From the NCBI GenBank assembly GCA_030789695.1, contig CM061132.1:157648817-157712816 (forward strand): a DNA stretch of 64,000 nucleotides, in the 5' to 3' direction. A program made the translations under genes and the position numbers. Below the pieces are notes generated by a model, which was not told the DNA's origin, did not search any database, and saw only the letters and a program-made list of their open reading frames with translations. Shown piece after piece: positions 32,333 to 43,431 of this stretch (its first letter is position 1; every line of letters begins with the position of its first letter). The DNA is from Scilla litardierei (Eukaryota > Streptophyta > Magnoliopsida > Asparagales > Asparagaceae).

Positions 32333-34901
32333 TGACCCTAATGTTTACATACGCATAATACTACGTATTTTTGGACGTGTGCATATGTATAAAATTTTTG
32401 AGTATTTCCATGATATCTTTAATTTTGTAAGGCTAAAATTATTTTTAATAATTTTTATACCATCTTTTGTCGTAGTAAATAGAGTATATGAGAGAAATAC
32501 CTGTATGTGGGAGAGTATTGGGTATTCAAGTAAGTATACTTATTTTTCTACAATTAAATTTCCAAAAAAAATCCTAAGGAGACACTTAAGCCTCACATGT
32601 CTCATTATCTCCTAACCCCTCACCTACCCTTAGACACTTGGCGATCAAGGAGGATTTGGAGGGAGATGAGGTGGCTAATTCAAGATTAAGAGAGGAAAAA
32701 TCAGAAGAAAAAGAAAGAAGTTAGAGAAGAAGGAATCACTCTACCTTTCGCATCCCAACTCACGCATGCAGCTCTGCTTCCGTCTTCTTCTCCCAAGCCA
32801 CAACCAATTCCACAAACCCTAACCCTAGGAGTAACAATTGGAGGAGGAGGATTAGCATAAGAGGGTCTTCAAGGAGAAGAAGGGTCCCAAAATTTTTGAA
32901 GGACATCTCAAGTAGGATTCTAACTAAGTTAGATATGATTCGTTTTAAATTGCGTGAGTTTTGAATTTTCATCGCTGTCGAAATTGACAGCAGGAAGAAC
33001 TCACATGACCGAGTGTTAGTCGGGTCGTAGATAACACGGTCTTTTGTCGACCGTGTCGTGTTCGTTTCGACCAACAGAGGCCACATACGATCGTTTTCGG
33101 TTGTGTTGCTGTTAGGCGTAGTCCCCTAGCCCCACACGGCCGTGATGACTTAGACACGGTCGTGTCGACTTAGACACGGTCGTGTCACCCTTGAATTCTC
33201 GTAGTAGCATCGACGTAGACGCGATGGAGTGATCTTGATTTTCTTCGAATCAACACGGTCGTGTCGAACTAGGAAACGACCGCGTGTCGATCGAATCATT
33301 TACTTAGTCACATAACTTCACAGTACCTTCACACGGCCGTGTGAATTTTTGAAATGGCTGTGTGGCCTGATTTTTTGTGCCTTAACTGCTTAAATCTAGT
33401 TTTCCCAAGCTTTAAGCCTTGACATGTTATATCACACGACCGTGTGATTAGAATAAATGGCCGTATGACCTCAGATTTCCAGTGTTTGACAGAATATTGA
33501 TTGTTTGTCCTTATTGCTGCATATGTTACTCAAATTACATGCCATTAATATAATTCATATGACAAAGGAAGCTAGTTTCTTTGTTCAGATACCATGTTGA
33601 AATATGGACATTATGATGTTGCTTCTATCATGCAAGAAAGAAAGTTGTGCTATTTTATATGCAAGTTTCATATGAATGTAATGAAAGTGAAAAGAAACGA
33701 TGAATGGATATCCTGATGATATGAGGAAATATGAAATGAGAATAGTGGTATTGAGACCACAAAGGTGAAAGAATTGTGAAATAATGAAATTAAGAGTGAG
33801 ACGAGAGCAAGAGTCTAAAGTTCTCAATCCATTCAGAAATGGGTAAGACTTTAGATATGGGTTTGGGGGGAAACTTGTAAAAGTAATCTTTAAGGTATAT
33901 TGATTTCTCACCCATGCTCTCGGCAGCCGGCAGGGGGGAGTAGACAGGGTTAGAGAGGCTGGTGATGTACTCGTGATCCACCATGATGGTAATGATGGTT
34001 TGCTCTGTTTTCCACACAAAAACCAAGAATTCTCACTCCCGACAGAAGGAGTTACGATAGGCCCCCCAGTGCTTGTGTCGTTACTTGAGGTACCACTTTT
34101 CACACACACTGTGTGAAGTTCAGCTTCTTAAGTGTCCTACTATTTACATGGATTCCCAAACGTACAACTGATAACTTAATGTAATTGCTTTTAATTCATA
34201 AATCATGCTATCCCATGTTGATTGTGATTCACAGTTTTACTTTCAGTTCTTACCTAACATGATGTGTTCCTAATGATGAGTCTGTAAAACCCCTTTTCTT
34301 TGTAGACCACCCACTTTAGATAGGTAGTCTGGTTCTAAAACTGGGTCCTACCTAGTTTAGTTAGGAATACTACTGGGTCACGCGTTGACGTGTCCCACTT
34401 ACACTTTTTAGGTTCCAGTGTAGAAACTTCAGATCAGACTCGTGCATAGCGGTCTACTCCACATCCTTAGGTATAGTGGAGACTTCAGACAGTGACTTTG
34501 TCCACTTGGACTTCCCCTGGGTAGACTAGGGAGTGCATTGTACGTGTGTGGACACTTTTTTGGGTTTCTTTTGAGGGTTGGGGTTTCTTTTTGTTTTCCC
34601 CACATTTTGTACTTTTTGTACCATTGTACAGCCAGATATGTATATGATGTACTCTTTTATATAAGAATGTTCAGTTCTGTGTTTCTTTTCAGTTCTTGTG
34701 GATTTTAAGTTTTGTTGGAGCTCTATACTTTACTTTTTGTACCGTTCTAGTATATCGTGGTGGCATGTATAAATAATTTTATTTAAATCACAATTATGCA
34801 TGGTAGTATTTGGACGTTAGGGGCTCAAAGCCCATTGTCTGCATATTATGGCGGCCTAGTCAGCTACGCGACTTTCGTATTTGGGAGAGCAGGGCATGAC
34901 A
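32333..34901 (+). mobile_element. Diverged solo LTR related to the element at 48733-56266
   Basis: Blocks correspond in order to the LTR at 48733-51459: TGACCCTAATGTTTACATACGC at the start; the GGGTTTGGGGG / GATGGTAATGATGGTTT region (33860-34015); GGTTCTAAAACTGGGT and ACTGGGTCACGCGTTGACGTG (about 34330-34395); and an end GGGCATGACA like GGGCGTTACA. No internal region or partner LTR is present. The 5' edge is uncertain and no target duplication was found. Confidence 0.65.
33000..33475. repeat. Array of ACACGG(T/C)CGTGT palindromes
   Basis: About ten boxes are seen, among them ACACGGCCGTGATG (33133), ACACGGTCGTGTCG (33154), ACACGGTCGTGTCA (33174), ACACGGTCGTGTCG (33252), ACACGGCCGTGTGA (33331) and CACACGACCGTGTG (33433). 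They lie within the solo LTR. No clear TATA box follows directly. Confidence 0.7.
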
Positions 34902-35695
34902 CCGCACGCGCGTTACCAGCTTTCCGAAGAATAAAAAAAAGTACCATAACAATATATGCAAAAGAAAATATGGTACATAAAACAATAAAAAGACTAGCAT
35001 ATTAAGAAGACATGCATCACTATATTGCTTTGTCCAACCAAACAACCTAGTCGTGAATGTAATTAAAGTGGAATACACTTGTCACTTTTGTCCATTTAAC
35101 ACTTTCGTGGTAGATTTGCAAGGATCAGCATATAGATGCGGATGAATATTGAGGTATACTACTTCATGCTTGGACCATAATGGACTACCAAAAGATAAAA
35201 AATATCCAACGTGAGAAGGGTGTTTGGATCCCTATAGATGGCAAATAAATACTAAGAATTGGTAATATTGTTATCAAATAAGAGACTTAACCTTAAATTT
35301 ACACCCTCTTGAGTTCACCTAATAGATCAATTAAATTACCTAATTTGATTCAATTTGGTTCTTAATCAACATGCAGATAAGATATAACAGTGGAAAAATA
35401 AGCATAATATGCAAATATAGAGATAGAGAGCAAGAGACAATGAGAGAAAATGTAAATATAAATAAATTATACTTGTTCACCCAAACCCTTGGGCTAGTCT
35501 ACTCCCACGCAACACTTGGAGTTTCACTGATTACACTCACAAGGAGTTAATGATAACTTGCCTCACAACCTGAGACTTTTACAACGACCTTGTCAATACA
35601 AGGATTTTTCTCAACCACCACGCCAATTATGGATTTTACAACACTAAGTGAGAATTTCCACCTCACCAAGCAATTCAATTAAAGCTTACTACATC
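34902..35695. other. AT-rich intergenic DNA
   Basis: No ORF, RNA gene or terminal repeat is recognised. Confidence 0.4.
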
Positions 35696-36333
35696 TAGGG
35701 ATGGCAAAATGAGCCCGACCCGATCCGAACCCGGCATCCTTAACCGGGTATGGGTAGGGGCCAATCCGGGTCAAGTAGGAAACGGGTTGACCCGGCCCGG
35801 ATAAAATCCGGGTCGGGTATGGGTTTGGCAAGTCAACCCGGATGACCCGAATTCGACCCGATTTACTTTCTCTCTATATATAAATATTTATATAATAACT
35901 TTAATACACAGTTGCAATGGAAGTTGTGCTTATACGATTTGAATTGTTGTCCTCTTCTTTTAGAGGTCTTGGATTCAATTCCCTTTACATACAATTTTTT
36001 TGTTAATTTTATTACTTTCGTTAATAAAATGGTAACGTTAATTATACTTCCTTGCTGTCATCAGTGTGGTTTAAGCGACGAGCTATTGGAAATTATGCAA
36101 CACTTAATAAATTATCGGTGTCTCTTAAAAATAGCTAGATATCGAAAAAGGAGCAATAGTGTATAAGTAAATCTTAACCCGACGGGTTAACCCGAACCCG
36201 ACCCGAAAATTTTCCGGGTCACCCGAACCCGACCCGGATTCAATTCGGGTCGGGTTAGGGTTTATCCCTATCCGGGTCGGGTCATATCTGACCGACCCGA
36301 ACCCGAACCCACCCGACCCATTTTCCACACCTA
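35696..36333. mobile_element. Non-autonomous hAT element
   Basis: The 638-bp unit starts TAGGGATGGCAAAATG. Its right end, reversed, reads TAGGTGTGGAAAATGGG. It is flanked by the 8-bp duplication ACTACATC (35688-35695 and 36334-36341), the hAT target-site length. Both subterminal regions are packed with CCCGACCCG/CGGGTCGGG motifs, while the centre is AT-rich and non-coding. Confidence 0.9.
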
Positions 36334-36392
36334 ACTACATCTCAATAGAGCAAATTACAAACCTGGATTTGGTAGAAATTTTACATCATTCT

Positions 36393-37526
36393 TGTTACGA
36401 GGTGGAACTCGCGTACAATGAATTTGTATTGAGGGGAACCAAGGACACGGTGGTTATGTTGATAAGAGGGTTTAGGTGGGCTATTTAACAAGTGATTAGT
36501 GGGGTGAAGAGGCTAGACTTGACGCCGGGGGTGGCCACGGAGTCAAATCTCACCGGACACGGCGGAAGAGGATCGGGTGGCGGGAGCCAAATGCTGACAT
36601 CGACCAATGGGCGAGCTTTCCTGCACCACGAGCAACTCGTCAGAAGGGCAGGGTTGGGGTCCAACCCTTAGCCCCTCCGATGCCTAAGTCAGTAATAGGA
36701 CTTAAAACGGGGGCTGGGCACGCCGGTCGGACTAAGGGTGTGTCGACTGTACGTGGCGAGCTATAAGTAGGAGAACAAAGATATGGACGACCTTTGCTCT
36801 CGTGTGTGAATAATGGATTGAGAGAGAGAATTTGCCAACCCCCTCATCGTAAGAAGTGTGGGGGTATTTATACCTGATGGGGGATGATTAGGTGGGGCTG
36901 ACCTGGCATGCTGACTCGACGTGTTGAGCTGGCTCGGCTGTCAGCGGTAGCTTCGGACGATGTCAGGAACAGGAGTGTCTGCCCCGCTTTTGTCAAACGG
37001 CGCAACGGCCTGGGGCACTTTTGTCAGGGTGTCAGGGCAGAAAGCATTAAGTGTCAGGGGGTTCAGCGGCCAGGGGGTGCTTTATCATATGGTCGGGCGG
37101 TGTTAATGTCAGTCGTGTCCTTACAGTAGGTTGTTTGTCGTGCGTGACAGACTAAGGGCTCGGCAATACTGTCCCTGGCGGCAGGGTTCGTGGGGACCGG
37201 CCGGGTCGATCTGCTCGAGGGTTGTCCGGCCCGACCACGCACCTTTTCGGTCGCGGGTCGTGGACCGCTGGCAAGGAGGGATATGCACATGTCTTTGTCA
37301 ACATCCCAGACGGCACTGTCTGGACGCTCCCCAGGCGAATAGCCCCTGGCGGGCCGAGCGACTGCGGTTGTATGCCTCGGCCGGGAGGGGGGCGTCGTGA
37401 GGTGCGCCCATTCTCATGTAGCCTCGGACCTCCGGGGCGGCGGCCTTTTCGCAAAGAGGTGATTCAATGAGATATGTCAGCGGATCTGGGCGGGAGTCGG
37501 ACTCCCACGATCTTTAGGTCGTAACA
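36393..37526 (-). repeat. 3' LTR of the Tat-type element
   Basis: The ends are inverted copies: TGTTACGA at 36393 and TCGTAACA at 37526. A minus-strand TATA box, GGTATAAATACCC, lies at 36862-36874. The purine-rich minus-strand sequence AAGGCCGGGGCAAT (37527-37540) adjoins it as polypurine tract. Confidence 0.65.
36862..36874 (-). promoter_or_regulatory. Tat LTR TATA box
   Basis: GGTATAAATACCC on the minus strand sits about 650 bases into the LTR. A CT-rich leader with ATTCTCTCTCTCAATCC follows it, typical of plant LTR promoters. Confidence 0.6.
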
Positions 37527-37778
37527 ATTGCCCCGGCCTTCGAGCCTGAGGTGGGAGCCCGGTTCGGCTCGGAGGGCGAACTATCTCCGACGTTCTGGAC
37601 CATCGACAAGGATCCCGGCCCACGCCCGGGGGCGGCGACGTTAGCTTCGGAACTCCCGCCCTCCTGGTCATTATTACGATTCGAAAGGATGGTAGAAAAA
37701 CGAAGCGTCTCCGCGATTGGGTTTGCGACGTGTGGATGAGGTGACACTCACGCCAGTCGAGGCGTCAAGGACATCCCG

Positions 37779-38260
37779 ATGGGCGCCGCGTGGCGCAGGA
37801 CAAACGGCCGTGATGACCCGGTGGCCCACTTTATAAATAAAAAGGTTTGGAAGGCGGTTGGCGGGAGTTTTCTTCCATCTTCGATTCTTCTTAGGTGTTC
37901 AATATTTCTGTCCATCGCTTGCTGGCTAGGTTGCGACTTCCGCCGGCGGTCATCTTCTTCCGAATGTCTTCCCGATTTGACGGATCAGCTAGGTAATAAT
38001 AATAATTTCTTTTCTTTCCAACCGATGGCTCCTCGTTTCGAGGTCGGAGGCGGTAGCCGAGCGGGGGAGGAGGAGTTGGTGGGAGAGGGAGTCCTTGGTG
38101 GTTGCTCTATCCCGCGGGGCTTTGTCATTCCTGTCGGCTGGAGTCGCCGTGTGGCGGGTGTGGGAGGACGTGGTCCGCCACCGATCCGTACCTCTCCCTG
38201 GCGTATGTGGTCCAGGAGAAATCGAGGAGTGGAAGGTAGGGCGCTACTGATGTAAGAGGA
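37779..38260 (+). pseudogene. Possible remnant of a Tat antisense ORF
   Basis: On the strand opposite to gag there is TTATAAATAAAAAGG (37830), a CT-rich leader, a possible donor GTAATAATA (37993) and an open frame MAPRFEVGGGSRAGEEE (38024) with IPRGFVIPVGW. Tat elements often carry a gene-like antisense ORF near the 3' LTR, and position and layout fit. The protein similarity is weak, so this is a tentative call. The remaining 38260-39011 shows no coding block. Confidence 0.3.
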
Positions 38261-39011
38261 ATAGCCTATTGGCGTGCTCCGGCGCTCGGGGGCGAGTCCT
38301 TTGAGGCTGGGGTGACTTTGGCGGGTGCTGGAGTGCCCGATGGGGTGATTTGGCAAGTCTGCCCCATCCATTGGGTTGTCGGCCAGCCGCGCTTGCGCCC
38401 GCGGGGCGTCCGTGGAGGGGCACGGTATGCCATTGGAGCTCCCATTCTAGTGCCTTAAGTTGTCTAAGGGAAGGCGGGGAGCCGCGGGCAAGGTGCCCCT
38501 CGTGTAAGAGGAGTAACCTATTGGGGGTCATCGTGTCGGGGGAGACTGCCTACTAGAGTAGTTGGCGTTCCTCGCATTTTCCGCATCTTCTTGGGGGAGA
38601 GTGTGGCTAAGGGATTGGCCTTTCCTTAAATTATCTCTTTCGTCCCCTCCCTCTGAAGGGGCTGAGGGGGGTATTTATAATGGTGTATCTTTAACCTTCC
38701 CCTTCCCTTAACGCGATGAGCTGGGGCCAGCTTGGAGTCATGTCCCTCGAAAACTGCTCCTGACGGGTGGCGCCTGATGTGACTCATCAGCTCCTGTTTT
38801 TCGGCGGGCGTGCTGTTATCAGTGGTGCTTGCCCCGAGCATCTTTTCAGTTTGACGGGTCATTTCGGCTGTCGGCTTTATTGGCGTCAGGTGTTGCCCAT
38901 CAATGATGGCCCTGCGCGAGGGTTACCTCAATCCGCGAGCCCTGATTTGTTTCCAGATGTTTGAGAAGAGGGATCGCAGGACCTCTTTGGGAGGGTGGAT
39001 AGCTCGGCCCA

Positions 39012-41482
39012 ATAAAGCTTGCCTCGGAGGTCTTCTTTAGTGGGGGGGAGCGAGCGCGTAGCTCGGCCCGTGCCCCTCTCCGGTTTGGGGTGGCGAGGAT
39101 TGGTCCTGTCCCGGAGTCTTTGAGAGGGTGGGTATTGGGCCGTCGCCTCTCCGCAGCCTCAGTAGTCTGACGGGTATTGGGCCATCGCCTTCCCTGCATA
39201 TGGAGCTCCGGTTTGGGTGGCTAAGCTCCGTAAGCTTGCCCCGGAGGTGTTCTTTAGCAGGGGGAGCGAGCACGTAGCTCGGCCCGAGCCCCTCTCTGGT
39301 TTGGTAGCGAGGATTGGTCCTGCCCCGGAGTCTTTGAGAGGGCGGGTATTGGGCCGTCGCCTCCCCGCAGCCTCTATAGTCGGACGGGTATCGGGCCGTC
39401 GCCTACCCCGCATATGGCTCTCCGGTTTGGGTGGCTAAGCTCCGTAAGCTTGCCCCAGAGGTCTTCTTTAGTGGGGGGAAGCGAGCGCGTAGCTCGCCAC
39501 GTGCCCCTCTCCGGTTTGGGTGGCGAGGATTGGTCCTGCCCCGGAGTCTTTGAGAGGACGGGTATTGGGCCGTCGCCTCCTCGAAGCCTATATAGTCGGA
39601 CGGGTATTGGTCCGTCGCCTACCCCGCATATGGCGCTCCAGTTTGGGTGGCTAAGCTCTGTAAGCTTGCCCCGGAGGTCTTCTTTAGTGGGGGGAGCGAG
39701 CGCGTAGCTCGGCCCGTGCCCCTCTCCGGTTTGGGTAGCGAGGATTGGTCCAGCCCCGGAGTCTTTGAGAGGGAAGGTATTGGGCTGTCACCTCCCCGCA
39801 TATGGCGCTCCGGTTTGGGTGGCCAAGCTCCGTAAGCTTACCCCGGAGGTCTTCTTTAGTGGGGGGGAGCGAGCGCGTAGCTCGGCCCGTGCCCCTCTCC
39901 GATTTGGGTGGCAAGGATTGGTCCTGCCCCGGAGTCTTTGAGAGGGCGGGTATTGGGCCGTCGCCTCCCCGCAGCCTCTATAGTCCGACGGGTATTGGGC
40001 CGTCGCCTACCCCGCATATGGCGCTCTGGTTTGGGTGGCTAAGCTCCGTAAGCTTGCCCCGGAGGTCTTCGTTAGTGGGGGGAGCGAGCGCGTAGCTCGG
40101 CCCGTGCCCCTCTCCGGTTTGGGTGGCGAGGATTGGTCCTGCCCCGGAGTCTTTGAGAGGGCGGGTATTGGGCCGTTGCCTCCCCGCAGCCTCTATAGTC
40201 GGACGGGTATTGGGCCGTCGTCTACCCCGCATATGGCGCTCCGGTTTGGGTGGCCAAGCTCTGTAAGATTGCCCCGGAGGTCTTCTTTAGTGGGGGGAGC
40301 GAGCGCGTAGCTCGGCCCGTGCCCCTCTCCGGTTTGGGTGGCGAGGATTGGTCCTGCCCCGGAGTCTTTGAGCGGGCGGGTATTGGGCCGTCGCCTCCCC
40401 GCAGCCTCTATAGTCAGACGGGTATTGGGCCGTCGCCTACCCCGCATAGGGCGCGCCGGTTTGGGTGGCTAAGCTCCGTAAGCTTGCCCCGGAGGTCTTC
40501 TTTAGTGGGGGGAGCGAGCGCGTAGCTCGGCCCGTGCCCCTCTTCGGTTTGGATGGCGAGGATTGGTCCTGCCCCGGAGTCTTTGAGAGGGCGGGTATTG
40601 GGCCGTCGCCTTCCCGCAGCCTCTATTGTCGGACGGGTATTAGGCCGTCGCCTACCCCGCATATGGCGCTCCGGTTTGGGTGGCTAAGCTCCATAAGCTT
40701 GCCCCGGAGGTCTTCTTTAGTCGGGGGGAGCGAGCGCGTAGCTCGGCCCGTGCCCCTCTCCGGTTTGGGTGGCGAGGATTGGTCCTGCACCGGATTCTTT
40801 GAGAGGGCGGGAATTGGGCCGTCGCCTCCCTGCAGCCTCTATAGTCGGACGGGTATTGGGCCGTCGCCTACCCCGCATATGGCGCTCCGGTTTGGGTGGC
40901 CAAGCTCCGTAAGCTTGCCCCAGAGGTCTTCTTTAGTGGGGGGGAGAGGGCGTAGCTCGTCCCATGCCCCTCTCCGGTTTGAGTGGCGAGGATTGGTCCT
41001 GCCCCGGAGTCTTTGAGAGGACGGGTATTGGGTCGTCGCCTCCCCGCAGCCTCTATAGTCGGACGGGTATTGGGCCATCGCATACCCCGCATATGGCGCT
41101 CCGGTTTGGGTGGCTAAGCTCCGTAAGCTTGCCCCGGAGGTCTTCTTTAGTGGGGGGAGCGAGCGCGTAGCTCGGCCCGTGCCCCTCTCCGGTTTGGGTG
41201 GCGAGGATTGGTCCTGCCCCGGAGTTTTTGAGAGGGCGGGTATTGGGCCGTCGTCTCCCCGCAGCCTCTATAGTCGGACGGGTATTGGATCGTCGCCTAC
41301 CCTGCATACGACGCTCCGGTTTGGGTGGCTAAGCTCCGTAAGCTTGCCCCGGAGGTCTTCTTTAGTGGGGGGGAGCGAGCGCGTAGCTCGGCCCGTGCCC
41401 CTCTCCGGTTTGGGTTGCGAGGATTGGTCCTGCCCCGGAGTCTTTGAGAGTGCGGGTATTGGGCCGTCGCCTCCCCGCAGCC
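39012..41482. repeat. 215-bp tandem (satellite-like) array, left part
   Basis: GCATATGG-type anchors occur at about 39198, 39410, 39626, 39798, 40014, 40229, 40444, 40659, 40875, 41089 and 41304. The period is 213-216 bp, with one short unit of 172 bp. Units are about 95% alike by eye and contain an internal partial duplication (GGGTATTGGGCCGTCGCCT twice). The array is cut at 41482 by Athila B and resumes at 60788. Confidence 0.92.
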
Positions 41483-41774
41483 TGATCACTCCTTATTTTA
41501 CACCTTTTTCCCGCATGTTTGCATGCCATTTAGATCGCCCAAATCATGTTTTTCACGATATATCGACGATATTGCGATGCTTTTCACGATTTGTTGTTTT
41601 TGTCGCATTTCAGGTGATTTGGCGCGATTTGGAGTGATCTCGAGATGCGATTACTCCAGAGGGTCACCGACGACCTCCCCGAGGGGTATTTTGCTGTTGG
41701 AGAGGAGCGGAAGAAGAATGGACGTCGCAGGAGCGACGAGGAGGCCAAAATAAGCAGATTGGGCATGTTTTGTG

Positions 41775-42140
41775 TCCCACTCGGCCGAGTGGAGGAGCCA
41801 CTCGGCCGACCAGCGAGACACCGCTCGGCCGACCAGATCAGACACGATTTACATGTGCACTCGGCCAAGCGACGTAGACCACATCGGCCGAGTGACGAGA
41901 CACCGTCCGCCCGAGTGGCGCCCAGACGAAGCCCTTCAAAAATCTCCAAGTTACTGTTTTTCGGCTACCTGAGCTTCAGAAAACCCACTCGGCCGAGTGG
42001 ATTATCCCGTCCGCCCGAGTACCATGAAGCCATCGGCCGAGTGACGACAACTCACTCGGCCGAGCCGCCCCCGAAGTAGAGACCCCTGAAGGCCCCGACT
42101 TACTGGAAAATTACAGGGTTTCTCACTCGGCCGAGTGCGA
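41775..42140. repeat. Array of CACTCGGCCGAGTG palindromes
   Basis: Eleven boxes match CACTCGGCCGAGTG or variants such as CCGTCCGCCCGAGTGG and CCATCGGCCGAGTGA, spaced about 20-60 bases apart in unrelated sequence. The last box ends about 80 bases before the TATA-like box. The 3' LTR copy (about 59265-59660) has one extra box. Confidence 0.9.
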
Positions 42141-42220
42141 CGCGCTGCCTGTAGCGAAAATTGCGGAAAACAGGCTGCGCAGGGGTATTTTGGTCACAGT
42201 TTTTGGACGATTTTGGGGGC

Positions 42221-42228
42221 TATTTAAA
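42221..42228 (+). promoter_or_regulatory. Athila B LTR TATA-like box
   Basis: TATTTAAA in GGGGGCTATTTAAACCC lies downstream of the palindrome array. The matching site in the 3' LTR is at 59730-59737. Confidence 0.5.
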
Positions 42229-42609
42229 CCCTGTTTTTACCCTAGTTTTGAGAGCTTCCTCTTAAATTTTTTTGCAGCTTTTTAGATTAGTTTTTTTAGC
42301 TTTATTTTGGAGATTGGAGAAGAGACAAAGTTTGATTTTTGTTGGATTAATTGAAGAACTCCATTGGTTTGCTTTTCTATTCTCTAAAAATTCTATTTTT
42401 ATTGCATATCTCAATATTGTGATGAATTCTATTGCTTATTTCATTAATTATTTTTGTGATCTTGCTATGAATTGTGAGTAGTCGCCACGTCTTGGGGCGT
42501 GGGGATGAACCCTACAAGCCCTATTTCTTAATTGTGATGAATTGGTAGGAATTTTACTAGAATTGCTATTAGAGATTAGATTGGGATCAAATTACTACGG
42601 ATGGCTAGG

Positions 42610-42915
42610 AATTCACATCGATTGGGATTTGCAAGAGATTGGATCCCAATTCGATAGGAAACCCTAGAAATCCGAATTGGGTTGGAATCGAATTTCCGTA
42701 GTATCGGTTTGCAAGAGATTGGACCGATACTAGGGTTTCCGATTCCAATTCCGCACCAATACCCGTTTGCAAGAGATTGGACGGGTAGGAACTATCCCAA
42801 CCTAGGTCGTGGACCGAGTTTACAAGAGATTGGGCTCGGTGCGCGATTGAACGATGATGTTGATCCTAATGCTAGCTTTCCTAGGTTAGGGTTTGCAAGA
42901 GATTGGGCCCGAACC
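42610..42915 (+). repeat. Five hairpins sharing the loop TTTGCAAGAGATTGG
   Basis: Stems flanking the common core: ATCGATTGGGAT / ATCCCAATTCGAT (about 42617-42655, one bulge); TAGTATCGG / CCGATACTA (about 42699-42732); TACCCGT / ACGGGTA (about 42760-42787); ACCGAG / CTCGGT (about 42813-42840); TCCTAGGTTAGGG / CCCGAACCTAGGA (42879-42919, one mismatch). The core is TTTGCAAGAGATTGG or one base different each time, while the five stems are unrelated. The set lies about 390-700 bases after the TATA-like box, so it is transcribed. Confidence 0.9.
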
Positions 42916-43283
42916 TAGGATAGCTATAGACCGGCAACAGCGCGAGAGCGTGAGCTTGGTTCTACATTCAGTTGCAACTAGTTCATCCAAAATCTTATTC
43001 TAGCAAGTTTGATACCGATGAACCACTTTTACGGAATATGGTGAGTAGCGGGAATTCCCCATTCCCTAGACGTTCTTTATTTGATTTGATATTTCCCCAC
43101 TTTGTCTGACGATTGTGACAGGATCGCCAAAGGCAATTTTCTCTTCTTAAATAGCCAGGTTGATTGGAGCAAGCACGGTCATTCGTCCTCCCTGTGTTCG
43201 ATATCCCGCTCGCTGCTACACCGTGCACTTGCGGTAAAACTACAACCGTTCTTTAGGGTTACGTCCCGGAGCGATCAAGTTTT

Positions 43284-43301
43284 TGGCGCCGTTGCCGGGG
43301 A
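43284..43301 (+). other. Athila B primer-binding site
   Basis: TGGCGCCGTTGCCGGGGA, six bases after the LTR, is the standard Athila/Tat site (tRNA-Asp type). Confidence 0.92.
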
Positions 43302-43431
43302 GGCGATTGCGTTTGATCTTACCACCCTAGCTATTTCTTTTTTTTATTATTACTATTATTTCCATTTCTTTATTTTTACCTAACCCTTCCACGGTACTAA
43401 TCATTTCTTTGAAACTCTGTTTTCCCTGTGC

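Larger units (their letters stand above)
41483..43277 (+). repeat. 5' LTR of Athila B
   Basis: It begins TGATCACTCC and ends GAGCGATCA, 1795 bp. Order inside: palindrome array (41775-42140), TATA-like box (42221), shared-loop hairpins (42610-42915). Confidence 0.93.

Noticed and set aside
33585..34109. 174-codon minus-strand ORF in the solo LTR at 32333-34901
   Set aside because: The matching LTR at 48733 has only a broken, unrelated frame there; no domain.
39217..41637. Long open frames on both strands of the 215-bp array with a repeating GGSERVARPVPLSGLGG-like peptide
   Set aside because: 215 is not a multiple of three, so each frame sees all three phases; openness comes from GC-rich repeat composition. 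There is no start, splice or domain evidence.
41780..42140. CRISPR-like array (regular short palindromic repeats)
   Set aside because: The boxes are degenerate, irregularly spaced, inside a plant LTR and have no cas genes; eukaryotic context excludes it.
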